Shown: one piece after another, positions 27,049-39,655 of the stretch
Position numbering within the stretch: position 1 is the first letter of the stretch
Layout: each line of letters starts with the position of its first letter
DNA from: Arenibacter hampyeongensis
GTDB taxonomy: Bacteria; Bacteroidota; Bacteroidia; Flavobacteriales; Flavobacteriaceae
NCBI RefSeq assembly: GCF_002909255.1
Contig: NZ_PIOB01000004.1
Coordinates: 372,001 to 436,000 of the forward strand
DNA length: 64,000 bases
Reading direction: 5' to 3'
Notes under the pieces: generated by a model
Told to the model about the DNA's origin: nothing
Seen by the model: the letters and a program-made list of their open reading frames with translations, nothing else
Databases searched by the model: none
Translations under genes and position numbers: made by a program

Positions 27049-27606
27049 ATGAATAAATTATTACTTGTTACGGCAATTACAGTTTTTGGATTGGCAAATG
27101 TTCATTCCCAAGAGATTCACCTCGGTGCTAAAGTAGGAATTAACTTTGCCTCAATTTATGGAGACAATACAGGAAACCTTGACCCTATAACCAGCCTAGT
27201 TAATTTTGGTGTTGTCGCCGAAATGCCATTTAGCGAGAAACTGTCTTTTCAACCAGAAATAATGTATTCTATCCAAGGTTATAGCATAGGGGAAGATGTA
27301 GTTGCTTTAAATTATATGAATCTTCCATTAATGGGAAAATATTATATAACAAAAGGTTTTAGTGTGGAAGCTGGTCCACAAATTGGATTTTTATTATCTG
27401 CCAAATATGAAGATGTAAACGTAAAGGATAATTTTAAAACCCTAGATTTTGGTGTAAATCTAGGGTTGGGATATAAACTGGACAACGGACTAAACTTTGG
27501 TGCGCGATATGATTTGGGATTATCCAATATTAATGATTTAAATGGTACTTCGGATAAATTCAGGAATGGGGTATTTCAGGTTTCTGTAGGCTACTTCTTC
27601 TTTTAA
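27049..27606 (+). CDS. Outer-membrane beta-barrel protein (porin-family/OMP_b-brl type)
   Basis: 185 residues. A signal peptide ends near NVHSQEIHLG, followed by GAKVGINFASI, the usual start of eight-stranded barrels in Bacteroidota. Regular amphipathic strands follow, with LPLMGKYYITKGFSVEAGPQIGFLL and a terminal VSVGYFFF that ends in Phe for outer-membrane insertion. Its role is structural or a small porin; function unknown. It is followed by a strong terminator. Confidence 0.85.
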   Translation: MNKLLLVTAITVFGLANVHSQEIHLGAKVGINFASIYGDNTGNLDPITSLVNFGVVAEMPFSEKLSFQPEIMYSIQGYSIGEDVVALNYMNLPLMGKYYITKGFSVEAGPQIGFLLSAKYEDVNVKDNFKTLDFGVNLGLGYKLDNGLNFGARYDLGLSNINDLNGTSDKFRNGVFQVSVGYFFF

Positions 27607-27640
27607 AACGGTCCAGTTTATATTTTTGGACCACCTATAT

Positions 27641-27689
27641 TGGCTCTTTTTCAGTTCTGTATTTATAGACTGTAGAGCCATTTTTTTTT
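27641..27689 (+). terminator. Rho-independent terminator of the barrel gene
   Basis: A TGGCTCT/AGAGCCA stem, with an inner CAGT/ACTG pairing in the loop, ends in nine Ts, 34 bases after the stop codon. Confidence 0.85.
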
Positions 27690-27692
27690 GCT

Positions 27693-27913
27693 TTAGCCTA
27701 ATGTACGACCCATGGAGTTATTTCTTATTGGGCCACAAGAAATAAAAGTTGAATTCATGCCTTTATGTTCAAATTGACTATTTAGTGCATCAATGAGTTT
27801 GTATACGACCTTCTTCTTGACGCCTTCATTTTCGATTTAAATACATAGAATATTAGCCTGTTTTCTGATAGGCCTTTATTGTTCAAAACAATATGATAGT
27901 CGTCAGAATACAT
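27693..27913 (-). pseudogene. Frameshifted remnant of an unknown gene
   Basis: On the minus strand two adjacent frames look coding. From 27913, MYSDDYHIVLNNKGLSENR continues to LIFYVF; at about 27838 the sense moves to another frame, which reads ENEGVKKKVVYKLIDALN and ends in SCGPIRNNSMGRTLG before a TAA at 27693. Neither half alone has a normal start and length. This looks like the C-terminal part of a decayed gene with one frameshift. I do not recognise the family. It lies directly behind the terminator of the barrel gene. Confidence 0.4.
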
Positions 27914-28152
27914 TGTTCATGGAAGACCATCTTCAATATAATCATACCAAAATAACAGTATATCTATGTAATTTGATATAACCACTTGGTTGATTTTTTG
28001 TAACACACCTGAAACACCGATAAATTTTTCATCCTAACTTTCCAAATGTTAAAAATCACTTAGGTTAAAATACTATAGGTATTCATCAAGAATAGTGATA
28101 CAACTTAGCTTACTTACATTTAGTTTTATCGATTCAATAATTGATATAAGTT
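27914..28152. other. Rest of the intergenic region before the 734-residue protein
   Basis: AT-rich; no ORF, clear promoter or repeat recognised. A few codons before the remnant's Met could also be coding (YDYIEDGLP on the minus strand before a TGA), but they are too short to judge. Confidence 0.3.
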
Positions 28153-30357
28153 ATGAAAAAATTATTCTTAGGTTTTTGTTTAATAGTAGGATTGGCGACC
28201 ACGGCACAAACGGTCGCCGATGAGGCGTTTCTTCAGGATAAGGCTGAAAAGTTCTCTTTGGAAGAGGGATTGGGGAATGTGGATTTGCTTCAAATTGCCA
28301 GTGATCGAAATAAAGCCATTAAAGTACTTTCGAGCCAAGGGCTAATGCTCCCACATGAAAAAGAAATTCGACAAGATGTACAGTATCGACCCTTGATCGA
28401 CATGAGCATTGTTAAAATGACCGAGCACCAAGGCCAATTTGTTTATTTGACGGACAAGGCGGTACTGAGCAATGCCTGGGCGGGCAAGCTATTTATCAAC
28501 CATAATATAAAGTCTCCTAAGGCCATGGGTATTGGTCCCGACTTTTTGACCCTGATAGCAGGAGAAGGCGACTTTGTTGTTTTTAAGGAAAACCAAGAAG
28601 TATGGAGGTCCTCCATCAATAACCTAAATCCAATATCCATACAGCATGATCCCAATTCCAATCAATTTTTGGTTTTGACTGCAGAGGGATTGTACCAAGT
28701 GGATAATGTGTTAAAAACAGCAAAAAAGGTATATGAAGCCAATAATTTAACGGCAATCAGTTTGTATGAAGACACCATCGTCCTGGGTTCTACCAATGGG
28801 ATACAGATTTTGGACCGCAAAACATTTACCTTAAATAATTTGGACCAAAAACTGCCTTGGACAGAAATTACAAGTGTAAAAAATATCCGTGGCAGTCTAT
28901 GGTTCGGGTCAACCAAAGGAGCCTTTAAACTACGGGAAGATGGCAAATACGATTATTACGCTTCCAAGCGATGGCTGGTAGACGATCATGTGGTAGATCT
29001 GGCAGAAGGTCCGGACAAAAGTGTTTTGGTCCTGACCCAAAAGGGAATGAGCAAAATCGACTTTGTACCCATGACACTAGCTCAAAAAGCGGACTATTTT
29101 CAAGAAATTCAGCGGTTGCGACATATACGGTACGGTTTTACTTCAGATCTGGCCATGAGAACTCCGGGAGACCTTTCTACGGGCTACTTTCATGATACCG
29201 ATAATGATGGACTTTGGACATCCATGTATTTGGCAGGTGAGCTATTTCGTTATGCCGTTACCAAGTCTGAAGACGCCAAGCAAAATGCCTACGAAGCCTT
29301 TGAGGCAATGGAGCGGATGACTTCGCTTCCTAATTTAAAAGGGTTTCCGGCAAGGTCTTTTGAAAGGGACGGCTATGAAGTGGGACTACATGCCAACGGA
29401 TTTTCTGAAGAATGGAGAGAGAAATATGAAAAAGAAAATGGAAGGATTTGGCAGTTGTCCGATGATGAACTTTGGCGATGGAAGTCCACTACAAGCAGCG
29501 ATGAATCTTGTGGGCATTTTTTCGTTTATGCACTTTTTGCTGAATTGGCACCCGATAAGGCGTGGAGAGATAGGGCGATACATCAAATAAAAATAGAGAT
29601 GGACCATATTATGGATAACGATTGGTACCTAATGGATTGGAATGGAAAGCCGACCGCTTGGGGAAAATGGAATCCAGAATATGTAAATAGCTTCCCTATC
29701 AATGTAGGGGATCGTCGATTGAATTCGACACTTATTCTGTCTTTCCTCCAAACGGCCTATCATTTTACAAAAGATAAAAAATATAAAAAAGGGGCCGAAA
29801 AGTTGATAAAAAAATATGGCTATGATGAGAATGCCAACAGACCGGCCACGGTTATTGGTTATGTGGATGGGGAGGATCTAAGCGATAAATGGAACCATTC
29901 CGATGATGAAATGTATTTCTTGACCATTCCCGGATTTGTTAATTTTTCCTTTTCGGAAGAACAGAAAGAAGCTCATTTTAATTCTGTAAAAAGCCATTGG
30001 GAAGTAGAACGCTCTGAGAAAAATCCTCTATGGAATTATCTTTTTGCACTTTCTGGCGGAAAAAATATAGATAGTGAAGAATCCGCATGGTGGTTACGGG
30101 AGTTTCCTATGGATCTTATCGATTGGAAAATAGATAATGAGCACCGTAAAGACCTTACGAAAATAGAACCAAATTTTAGAAGTCAGACCTATACCGAAGT
30201 GTTGCCGGGTGACGAGAGGACACTTCATTTGCACAATGGGGCCTATCGAAACAATGGGGGAAGTGATGGCAAACGGGAATATGCCCCCTATATCTACTTG
30301 TTGCCTTATTGGGCGGGTAGATATGTGGATGCCATCAGTGCACCGCAGGGGGAGTAA
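28153..30357 (+). CDS. Exported protein with a propeller-like N-terminal half and an (alpha/alpha) barrel-like C-terminal half
   Basis: 734 residues with a signal peptide (FLGFCLIVGLATTAQ). Residues ~60-315 show repeated four-strand units like a regulator-type propeller (TIVLGSTNGIQILDRKTF, SLWFGSTKGAFKLREDGK). Residues ~320-720 are helix-rich with aromatic motifs: GYFHDTDNDGLWTSMYLAGELFRY, DESCGHFFVYALFAEL, WGKWNPEYVN and LHNGAYRNNGG, in the style of (alpha/alpha)6 barrels of glycoside hydrolases or lyases. I do not recognise a family. It may act on a polysaccharide in the periplasm; this is inference. Transcribed alone with its own terminator. Confidence 0.7.
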   Translation: MKKLFLGFCLIVGLATTAQTVADEAFLQDKAEKFSLEEGLGNVDLLQIASDRNKAIKVLSSQGLMLPHEKEIRQDVQYRPLIDMSIVKMTEHQGQFVYLTDKAVLSNAWAGKLFINHNIKSPKAMGIGPDFLTLIAGEGDFVVFKENQEVWRSSINNLNPISIQHDPNSNQFLVLTAEGLYQVDNVLKTAKKVYEANNLTAISLYEDTIVLGSTNGIQILDRKTFTLNNLDQKLPWTEITSVKNIRGSLWFGSTKGAFKLREDGKYDYYASKRWLVDDHVVDLAEGPDKSVLVLTQKGMSKIDFVPMTLAQKADYFQEIQRLRHIRYGFTSDLAMRTPGDLSTGYFHDTDNDGLWTSMYLAGELFRYAVTKSEDAKQNAYEAFEAMERMTSLPNLKGFPARSFERDGYEVGLHANGFSEEWREKYEKENGRIWQLSDDELWRWKSTTSSDESCGHFFVYALFAELAPDKAWRDRAIHQIKIEMDHIMDNDWYLMDWNGKPTAWGKWNPEYVNSFPINVGDRRLNSTLILSFLQTAYHFTKDKKYKKGAEKLIKKYGYDENANRPATVIGYVDGEDLSDKWNHSDDEMYFLTIPGFVNFSFSEEQKEAHFNSVKSHWEVERSEKNPLWNYLFALSGGKNIDSEESAWWLREFPMDLIDWKIDNEHRKDLTKIEPNFRSQTYTEVLPGDERTLHLHNGAYRNNGGSDGKREYAPYIYLLPYWAGRYVDAISAPQGE

Positions 30358-30373
30358 GGTAATGATCTGTTAT

Positions 30374-30409
30374 AAAAAAGGGGAGCTTGGTTGGCTTCCC
30401 TTTTTTTTT
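30374..30409 (+). terminator. Rho-independent terminator of the 734-residue gene
   Basis: An AAAAGGGGAGC / GCTTCCCTTTT stem (one G-U pair) with a seven-base loop, then nine Ts. Confidence 0.85.
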
Positions 30410-30641
30410 GCGGATTTAGATGGCAATCGGGAGGTGGGTGGATAGGTTTTTCTCCTTTACATTTGCCAACACCCTAGATCGCTCAAAATTTCATAGATTC
30501 CCAATCTTTTAAACTTATGGCTCTAAAGAAAAGCGTATTAAACGAGTGAACAGCGGGAGGGGAGTGTCACCTAGCTTTTTGTCAGGTGCAGGTATTGCTT
30601 GCCATAACTTAATCATCCAAGTATAAAATATCGTTCTTATG

Positions 30642-31286
30642 CTATTCAAAGGTATAGCGCTGCTCTTCCGTTGAAGAGGCATTCAGTAATTGGTTGAAGG
30701 TTTTTATATGATCAAAATTTTGGGAAATTTCTCCCGAGACTGCAAGTCCAGTAATACCCACTTCCAATATGGCGGCAACATCTGCCAGGGTTATACCTCC
30801 AACTCCAATAATAGGGGTGTCGGTTTTTAAGATATCCGTAATTGCAGTGTAACCGTTTAAACCTATAGATCGACCTAAATTGTTTTTGGGGTGTGCAGAC
30901 CTAAACGGGCCTAAACAAATATAATCCACTTCTTTGGCAATCAATGCTTCACAATCTTGCAGGGTATTTGCCACACCACCTATCATTTGCCAATTAAACA
31001 ACTGTTTTCTAGCTTGGGTAGGGTCGGCAACTTTTTGTTCTAAAAAGACCCCATCTGCCTTAACTTCTTTTGCTATTTTACAATGGTCGTTAATAATTAA
31101 TCTGGTTTGAAAATGAGAGGTGATCTCTCTAGCCTCTTGTGCCAATTTCAGCATTTTTTTATCTGAAACACTATTTAAGTCCAATTGCACTAATTCTATT
31201 CCGGAGGTACAGGCTTTTTGTATGTTTTCCAAATGCGCTGTTGGTGAATTTCCCTGGGATATATAATGTAGTTTAGGTATGATCAT
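30642..31286 (-). CDS. TenI/ThiE-like thiamine-phosphate-synthase family protein
   Basis: 214 residues with a TIM-barrel of the ThiE/TenI fold: RLIINDHCKIAKEVKADGVFLEQ, YICLGPFRSAHPKN, and GVGGITLADVAAILEVGITGLAVSGEI. True ThiE has GVHLGQ and a Gly-Pro-x-F-x-T-x-T-K segment; here these are GVFLEQ and a segment without the T-x-T-K, so pyrophosphate and hydroxymethylpyrimidine binding may be changed. It could be a TenI-type thiazole tautomerase or have another role. It follows the fadH-like gene by 38 bases and no other thiamine gene is nearby. Confidence 0.78.
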   Translation of the reverse strand: MIIPKLHYISQGNSPTAHLENIQKACTSGIELVQLDLNSVSDKKMLKLAQEAREITSHFQTRLIINDHCKIAKEVKADGVFLEQKVADPTQARKQLFNWQMIGGVANTLQDCEALIAKEVDYICLGPFRSAHPKNNLGRSIGLNGYTAITDILKTDTPIIGVGGITLADVAAILEVGITGLAVSGEISQNFDHIKTFNQLLNASSTEEQRYTFE

Positions 31287-31324
31287 GCCTTGGTTTTTGT
31301 AATCGAATATTCATTTTTTCCTCT

Positions 31325-34050
<2,726 letters not shown>

Positions 34051-37000
34051 ATGGAAAGAGTAAGTGCTAATGGTAAACTAAACCCTTTAGATGGTACCAC
34101 CATCACAGATCAATACACGGGCCACTTTTTAAAAGTGAGTTACACGCAAATGATATCTGGACACCCCGTGTTCAGTAAAGATCGCGTTGATGTACACCCG
34201 AACGGAGAATTTCGATTTTTTGTTCCCAAAAAGGAACTATTGGCCAATGACCTGGTCACAGTAGAAGTCTATGCGCCCGATGGCGGACAATTGGGTAGAC
34301 AGGCCTACACTCACGGGGCATTAAAAACGGCCGACATTCCAATTGGGGCCGAAGATGACAGCCAGACCTTGGATATTGACGTAAACCCGAAGATCATAAC
34401 CTTTAACCAATCTTCTCCAGCAGAACAAGCCTCAAAAAAATTAAGTGGACGCCTCATCGATATTTCAGGGGAATCAAAAACAGCTGGACTGCAGGTGCTA
34501 ATAATGGTCAGCAATGACCCAGCGCTGGACTTTGATGTTAAGAAATTTAATACGGTATTCACGGCATCCACAGATGGCAAAGGGTATTTCTTTGGTCAAG
34601 TTGTAAATCAAAGTACACAACAGGCTTTTGGTGTTATTGCAGGAAATGAATCCAACCCAGTGTCTATTCCCTTAGAAAACAACAAGCTTCCTAAAAATGT
34701 TATATTGGTAGCAGACCTTTCGGGAATGTCAGATGACGATGGTTGTGGGTGTGGTCAAGTAGTACCTGAACTTCCGGACAATGCAGATCTGGTAAATTCC
34801 ACTGCCTTTTCCCAGGACATTGGCGGTAAGTGCGTAGATTTTACAACTCCGAACAGGACGTTGGAAGAGTTCAGTTTCTACCATACCGTAAGAACCACCG
34901 AACCTGAAATCAAAGGACTCACCATCAATTCGAAGCAAAGCCGAAACATCAAAAACGAACTTTTTGACATTTCGGACCATGCCTTTAAGATTGTGGCAAG
35001 GCTCAACAGCTCGTTTAATTCATTGTCTGTTGTGCCTTATACGATTGAAGAAGATATGATCCAAAAAAATACTGGTGTCCGCTCCAATGACGCTGAGGAT
35101 AACGGGGATACTGCAACCAAATCGGCCACTTTTTTTCCCAATTATCTACTAAAAATTGATACTGGATATGCCACAAAATTCAAGATAAATACAAACGATT
35201 TGATAGCCGTTAGCGATAGGTTAAAACCTGTCGATATCATAAAACTGGCCTCGGAGCAGCGTAAAAAGAAGCAAAAACTGATTGATCTGCACCAAAAGCT
35301 TGCGGCTGCCTACTGTGGTAAAAAAGGAGTGCAGGAAGCCCAGAGTTATTGTGAAAAATTAGCGGCCCAGGATAGTTTGAACAGGGAAGAGCTAAGGTCG
35401 CTCATGGGTCATATTGAGCAATTAAAGCCTCAGATGGACTTTGGGGCCAGTGAAAAGAAACTATACAATACCGCGATTCTGGAGCTTGAAAAACTTGTCG
35501 AGGGGGATTCTTCCGATAAAAAGGCCCTCACTGCTGCCGAAAAGAAAGTGGAGGCGTTGATAATTGGCATCGACAATGCAGATGTCAATCCGCAGTTGAA
35601 AGAAAGTATGCTCGGATATCTTCGAAAGATTGCGGTTGAGTTGGCAAGTGCCGCAGTGGGTTCAGGCTTGGAGTTTGAACCGTGTCCACCCTCTCCAAAA
35701 TCAGATACCATGGGCATTCTATGCCTAATCCAAAAATTCAACGATTTAAAGGAAACTTTACGGAATAAGTCTATATTTTCATTGGCAGAAATTCTGGAGA
35801 TACGCTCGTATTACACCATATTTTTGACCAGCTTAACTACCTTCATCACATTACTTGATGAATTCCACACCTTCTACAGTACCAACTTACGGTTTGCTAC
35901 CGAGCTTGATGACGATTATTTCTACGAGAATTACGACGAAATAAAGAGTACCCTTACCGCACTGAAACGACAGATCTACTTGGCCATACGGACGGTAGAA
36001 AAACTGGAACAGGCCTACATTCAAAACCACCCTGGACGGGTTGACCTATCTGTAGAAAATAGCATTGATTGGGATGAGACACCGACCATTTATGAAAATA
36101 CCACGATTGCCAATGGCCATATCCTTCATTTTAAGCAAAAATGGAAAGCCGCCGGATATTCGCTCGGCGATTTACTGTACAGCCTTCCCTTGGCTCCATG
36201 TCAAGAAAAACAGATTGCCATTGTGGATTGGGACCGTAACGAACAGAGCAGCAGGACCGAATCCCAGATTGCCATCGATGAGCTTGAAGCCCAGATATCC
36301 AGGGATCGCGACATTACCGAAATCATGAGCTCATCGTTCGGTGAATCGATAACGGCTTCATCAACGAACAAGACCAAGTCCACAAGTGCCGGCATAGGTG
36401 GAGGTATAGGTGGTTTTATCGCTCCTGTGGTCTTTGGGGTGGCCGGCGGTGTATCGCACTCCGGGGCTTCTTCAAAATCGACCGCTAACCAGAATTCATC
36501 CCGAAACTTATCGGCAAACACTCTGAACAGCCTTCAAGACAATACGTCACAATCGGCCTCTAGTCTTCGCAGTCAACGCAGTACTGTTATACAGACGGTG
36601 GGGCAGAACGAAACGGTTAGCGTTCAGACCGAAGTAATCAAAAACAACAATCACTGTCATGCCGTCACTGTCGAATATTTTGAGGTGTTAAAGCACTACG
36701 CCATCGAACAGGAATTGGTAGATGTACAGGAATGTCTATTTGTACCCATGCCCCTGGGCCATTTTGATTTTAAAAAGGTGCTCCGATGGAAAAACACCTT
36801 ACAGAGAACAATCTATGGGCGAAAATTGCGTAGGGGCTTTGATGCCATTGAGCGCATTGAATCAAACTACGCCAACTCCGATATGCCCATTGGTAGTTAT
36901 GCCGATGAAATGATCGAAGAATTCACTGGCCATTTTACCATTTCCTTTGAATTGGAACGGCCCTTTATTAAAGAAATTGATGAGGCCACCAAGACCGAAG

Positions 37001-39621
37001 AATACGACCTTTCCATTCCATTTCCATGGTTTTTTGGTAAGATGGTGTTCCATTTGGAGCGAGAGGTGCCACTGACCGAGGCAGAGAAAGATGCCATTTT
37101 TGAGGAGCAGTATGCCCCGGATATTGTTCGGGCCTTTGTTGACAAAATGCTGTTCTACGCCATAGCGGACAATGGGACCGAAGTTCCACTTGATTTTGAC
37201 GTTACACTGCTATCCAACTATCGGAAAAGGGTGCCGTTACGAGTAAGCATCAACGCGGCCAACGTGCCTAACATTACACGTAGACAGATAAAGCACCTGC
37301 GGTTTAGGGCCGACACCAACGTAAAACCGACCTCAAAGATCATTCTTCGCTCGGCATACCTCCATTACCGGACCAACTACCTGAGTGAATACATCCTCCG
37401 AAAAGATACCATCAACAACGACATTATAAATACCTTGCAATTTTCATTTCCAACCGGAATACGAACTGTTACCGATGCTGCCTTGATTTTTACGCCATTG
37501 AACAGCCAAGAACTTCGGAACCCTAGAAAGGAAGACAGGGAAGCAGCAGAGGCCTTGGTCTCGTTCTTGAACGAGTATTTGGAAATGTCGCACAAGATCA
37601 TTTGGTCGAGTATCGACTCAAGTCGTCTTTTTGGCCTTCTCGATGGGTACATTGCCCCACACAGTGGGGGTAGGAGCGTGGCCAGCGTGGTAGAAAACAA
37701 GGTTATGGGCATTGTTGGCAACAACTTGGTGCTCAAGGTTATACCTGGCGAACGCTTAGATCCCGTGTTTAAAAACGTTGAAAACCTACTGGAGTACTAC
37801 CAGCCCACTACCACCCCGGACCCCTATCGCATTAGCGTGCCTACAAAAGGGGTATATGCCGAATCGGTCATGGGCCAGTGCAATAGCTGCGAAGAGATTG
37901 ATGAAACCCGCCATTGGAGGTTCACCGATGAGCCCTGCGGAAGCTCGCCAACGGCCATTGAGCCGGTATCTACGGCCAGTAGACGTAGTGATCCGGGCAA
38001 TTTGCAGGCGAAAGATTTCCCTGCCAATATCATCAATATGCAGAATGCACCCTCGGCACCTGACCCAACGGGCTTGGCAGCTGCTTATGGGCTACTTGGT
38101 AAAGCGGATTCCTTCAGGGACATGACCGGTCTCGCAGGCACCCAGGCCAATGCTTTGGGAGCTTTACAGACCACCTCAAAAAGTGTTACCGATCTAGCAA
38201 GTATTTCTAAGGACTTTGCAAGTTTGGCGGTCATGGCCAATCAGAAAGAAGATGGTGCCAAGCAGATAGAACAGATCAAGAAATTGAATAAAGAAGGTTT
38301 TTTAAATACTGAAGAGGCAAGCGACCAAATTAAGAAAGTCCTTAACTCGTATACCGACGCTGCAGATAGCGTAGTGGGCAAAAAAGATTCTTCCAATGCC
38401 AAGCCCCTGACCAGCACTCCTGAAATCCAGAACGCAATTTCCAAAGCAGGCGATGCAGAAAATGGCAGTATCAATGTGTCAAGAACAACCCCACTGGGTA
38501 CGGAATCCGTTTCGGTCAAGAAGGATTCCAATAATGGAACTCCAAGGATTATTGAAAATCCAGATTTGAATGCAGCTTCAAGAAGTTTTAATCCTGCTAC
38601 AGCTGGATCTCCAAGTGCGGGAAGTAAGACAGGTGAAACCTCTTTTTCAGTTAGAGTAAGCAATATGCCCGCCGGAGGTAGCGTTCGATGGAGCGTACCA
38701 CCTAGTGAGGTCGGCGATTATACCATTAAGAATGGTCCTAATATGGTTGTGGGCGAGTCGGTTAACATTCTTGGAATACGCCCTGGATTAAGTAACATTG
38801 ATGTTTCCGTACGCGACGTAAACGATACCGTTGTTCAAAGTATGAAATTGCCCTTGAGCATACCTCAGTTTGTTACCATCAATGAAGATGCAGCAGCTTT
38901 TAATCTGGTCTTGGCCGATTTGTCACTAACCACTTTAAAAAACGATATCATAAGCAAAGCCAAGGAAGTGTGTGATGCTCTATTGGTTGACGCAAACGTA
39001 AGAACCATATGGCGATTGGGAGGTTTCGCTGAAGTTGTGCCGGCACATTTACCGGCCAATATGATTACGGTAGCGACGATTAAAAATAGAATCGCCGCTG
39101 GCAATAGAACTTTTGGACAAACCAATCCAGCACCAGGAGAAGTTGGTAATATTGTACCGAATAGAACGATTGATGTTTTTCCAGGTAGTTATGATGAGCC
39201 AATGGCAGGAGGAGGATTCAGTGCTACAGAACTGGATACGGAAACCCAGGCACTCATTATACAATTGCAATCTCAGGGTGTAGGAGGAGACCCAGCATTG
39301 GAATCGTTTGCAACCGAAGTTTACGGACGTTTAATAGGGGAGACTTTGGCCCACGAAATTGTCCATGCCTTATTATGGGATATTGTGGTTAAAGATGGAC
39401 ATAATGACCCAAAAATTAATAACGACATTATGAATAGTGGAGGTGAGCGCACCTTTAGCCAACGTACAGGATTTGTAGACAATGCCCATCAAAGTCCCGT
39501 AGACCCTGCGAATTTCACTGATAATGGTATTAATGCCATAAATAGCTTGAAGGCTTTGAACACCTCTAGAATGGATGCCAATTTTCCAGTTCCTGGTCCC
39601 AGGGTGACTTCCTTTAAGTGA
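34051..39621 (+). CDS. Giant multidomain protein with C-terminal zincin domain, candidate effector/polymorphic toxin
   Basis: 1856 residues, no signal peptide and no T9SS tail visible. Order: beta-rich N-terminus (1-125); a carboxypeptidase-regulatory-like module (~130-195); DGCGCG at ~229; helical, Lys/Glu-rich segments (~395-520 and ~570-680); a Gly-rich hydrophobic patch (~780-806, GIGGGIGGFIAPVVFGVAGG) followed by Ser/Asn/Gln-rich sequence and NNHCHAVTVEYFEVL (~866-880); a mixed region with QCNSC at ~1275; an Ala/Ser/Lys-rich linker (~1330-1525); an Ig-like module (~1530-1610); and a C-terminal domain with H1768-E-I-V-H1772, His1784 and a Met-turn-like DIMNSGG at ~1794, as in zincin metallopeptidases. 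The body is GC-rich and the tip AT-rich. No known family recognised for the body; effector role is inferred. Confidence 0.75.
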   Translation: MERVSANGKLNPLDGTTITDQYTGHFLKVSYTQMISGHPVFSKDRVDVHPNGEFRFFVPKKELLANDLVTVEVYAPDGGQLGRQAYTHGALKTADIPIGAEDDSQTLDIDVNPKIITFNQSSPAEQASKKLSGRLIDISGESKTAGLQVLIMVSNDPALDFDVKKFNTVFTASTDGKGYFFGQVVNQSTQQAFGVIAGNESNPVSIPLENNKLPKNVILVADLSGMSDDDGCGCGQVVPELPDNADLVNSTAFSQDIGGKCVDFTTPNRTLEEFSFYHTVRTTEPEIKGLTINSKQSRNIKNELFDISDHAFKIVARLNSSFNSLSVVPYTIEEDMIQKNTGVRSNDAEDNGDTATKSATFFPNYLLKIDTGYATKFKINTNDLIAVSDRLKPVDIIKLASEQRKKKQKLIDLHQKLAAAYCGKKGVQEAQSYCEKLAAQDSLNREELRSLMGHIEQLKPQMDFGASEKKLYNTAILELEKLVEGDSSDKKALTAAEKKVEALIIGIDNADVNPQLKESMLGYLRKIAVELASAAVGSGLEFEPCPPSPKSDTMGILCLIQKFNDLKETLRNKSIFSLAEILEIRSYYTIFLTSLTTFITLLDEFHTFYSTNLRFATELDDDYFYENYDEIKSTLTALKRQIYLAIRTVEKLEQAYIQNHPGRVDLSVENSIDWDETPTIYENTTIANGHILHFKQKWKAAGYSLGDLLYSLPLAPCQEKQIAIVDWDRNEQSSRTESQIAIDELEAQISRDRDITEIMSSSFGESITASSTNKTKSTSAGIGGGIGGFIAPVVFGVAGGVSHSGASSKSTANQNSSRNLSANTLNSLQDNTSQSASSLRSQRSTVIQTVGQNETVSVQTEVIKNNNHCHAVTVEYFEVLKHYAIEQELVDVQECLFVPMPLGHFDFKKVLRWKNTLQRTIYGRKLRRGFDAIERIESNYANSDMPIGSYADEMIEEFTGHFTISFELERPFIKEIDEATKTEEYDLSIPFPWFFGKMVFHLEREVPLTEAEKDAIFEEQYAPDIVRAFVDKMLFYAIADNGTEVPLDFDVTLLSNYRKRVPLRVSINAANVPNITRRQIKHLRFRADTNVKPTSKIILRSAYLHYRTNYLSEYILRKDTINNDIINTLQFSFPTGIRTVTDAALIFTPLNSQELRNPRKEDREAAEALVSFLNEYLEMSHKIIWSSIDSSRLFGLLDGYIAPHSGGRSVASVVENKVMGIVGNNLVLKVIPGERLDPVFKNVENLLEYYQPTTTPDPYRISVPTKGVYAESVMGQCNSCEEIDETRHWRFTDEPCGSSPTAIEPVSTASRRSDPGNLQAKDFPANIINMQNAPSAPDPTGLAAAYGLLGKADSFRDMTGLAGTQANALGALQTTSKSVTDLASISKDFASLAVMANQKEDGAKQIEQIKKLNKEGFLNTEEASDQIKKVLNSYTDAADSVVGKKDSSNAKPLTSTPEIQNAISKAGDAENGSINVSRTTPLGTESVSVKKDSNNGTPRIIENPDLNAASRSFNPATAGSPSAGSKTGETSFSVRVSNMPAGGSVRWSVPPSEVGDYTIKNGPNMVVGESVNILGIRPGLSNIDVSVRDVNDTVVQSMKLPLSIPQFVTINEDAAAFNLVLADLSLTTLKNDIISKAKEVCDALLVDANVRTIWRLGGFAEVVPAHLPANMITVATIKNRIAAGNRTFGQTNPAPGEVGNIVPNRTIDVFPGSYDEPMAGGGFSATELDTETQALIIQLQSQGVGGDPALESFATEVYGRLIGETLAHEIVHALLWDIVVKDGHNDPKINNDIMNSGGERTFSQRTGFVDNAHQSPVDPANFTDNGINAINSLKALNTSRMDANFPVPGPRVTSFK

Positions 39622-39655
39622 TTTGAAGGGGAGGAAACAATCTTGAATGCAGTAT

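Noticed and set aside
36065-36328. Long alternative frames inside the giant gene
   Set aside because: The GC-rich body produces long open frames on both strands; only the 1856-codon frame has protein-like composition and motifs.
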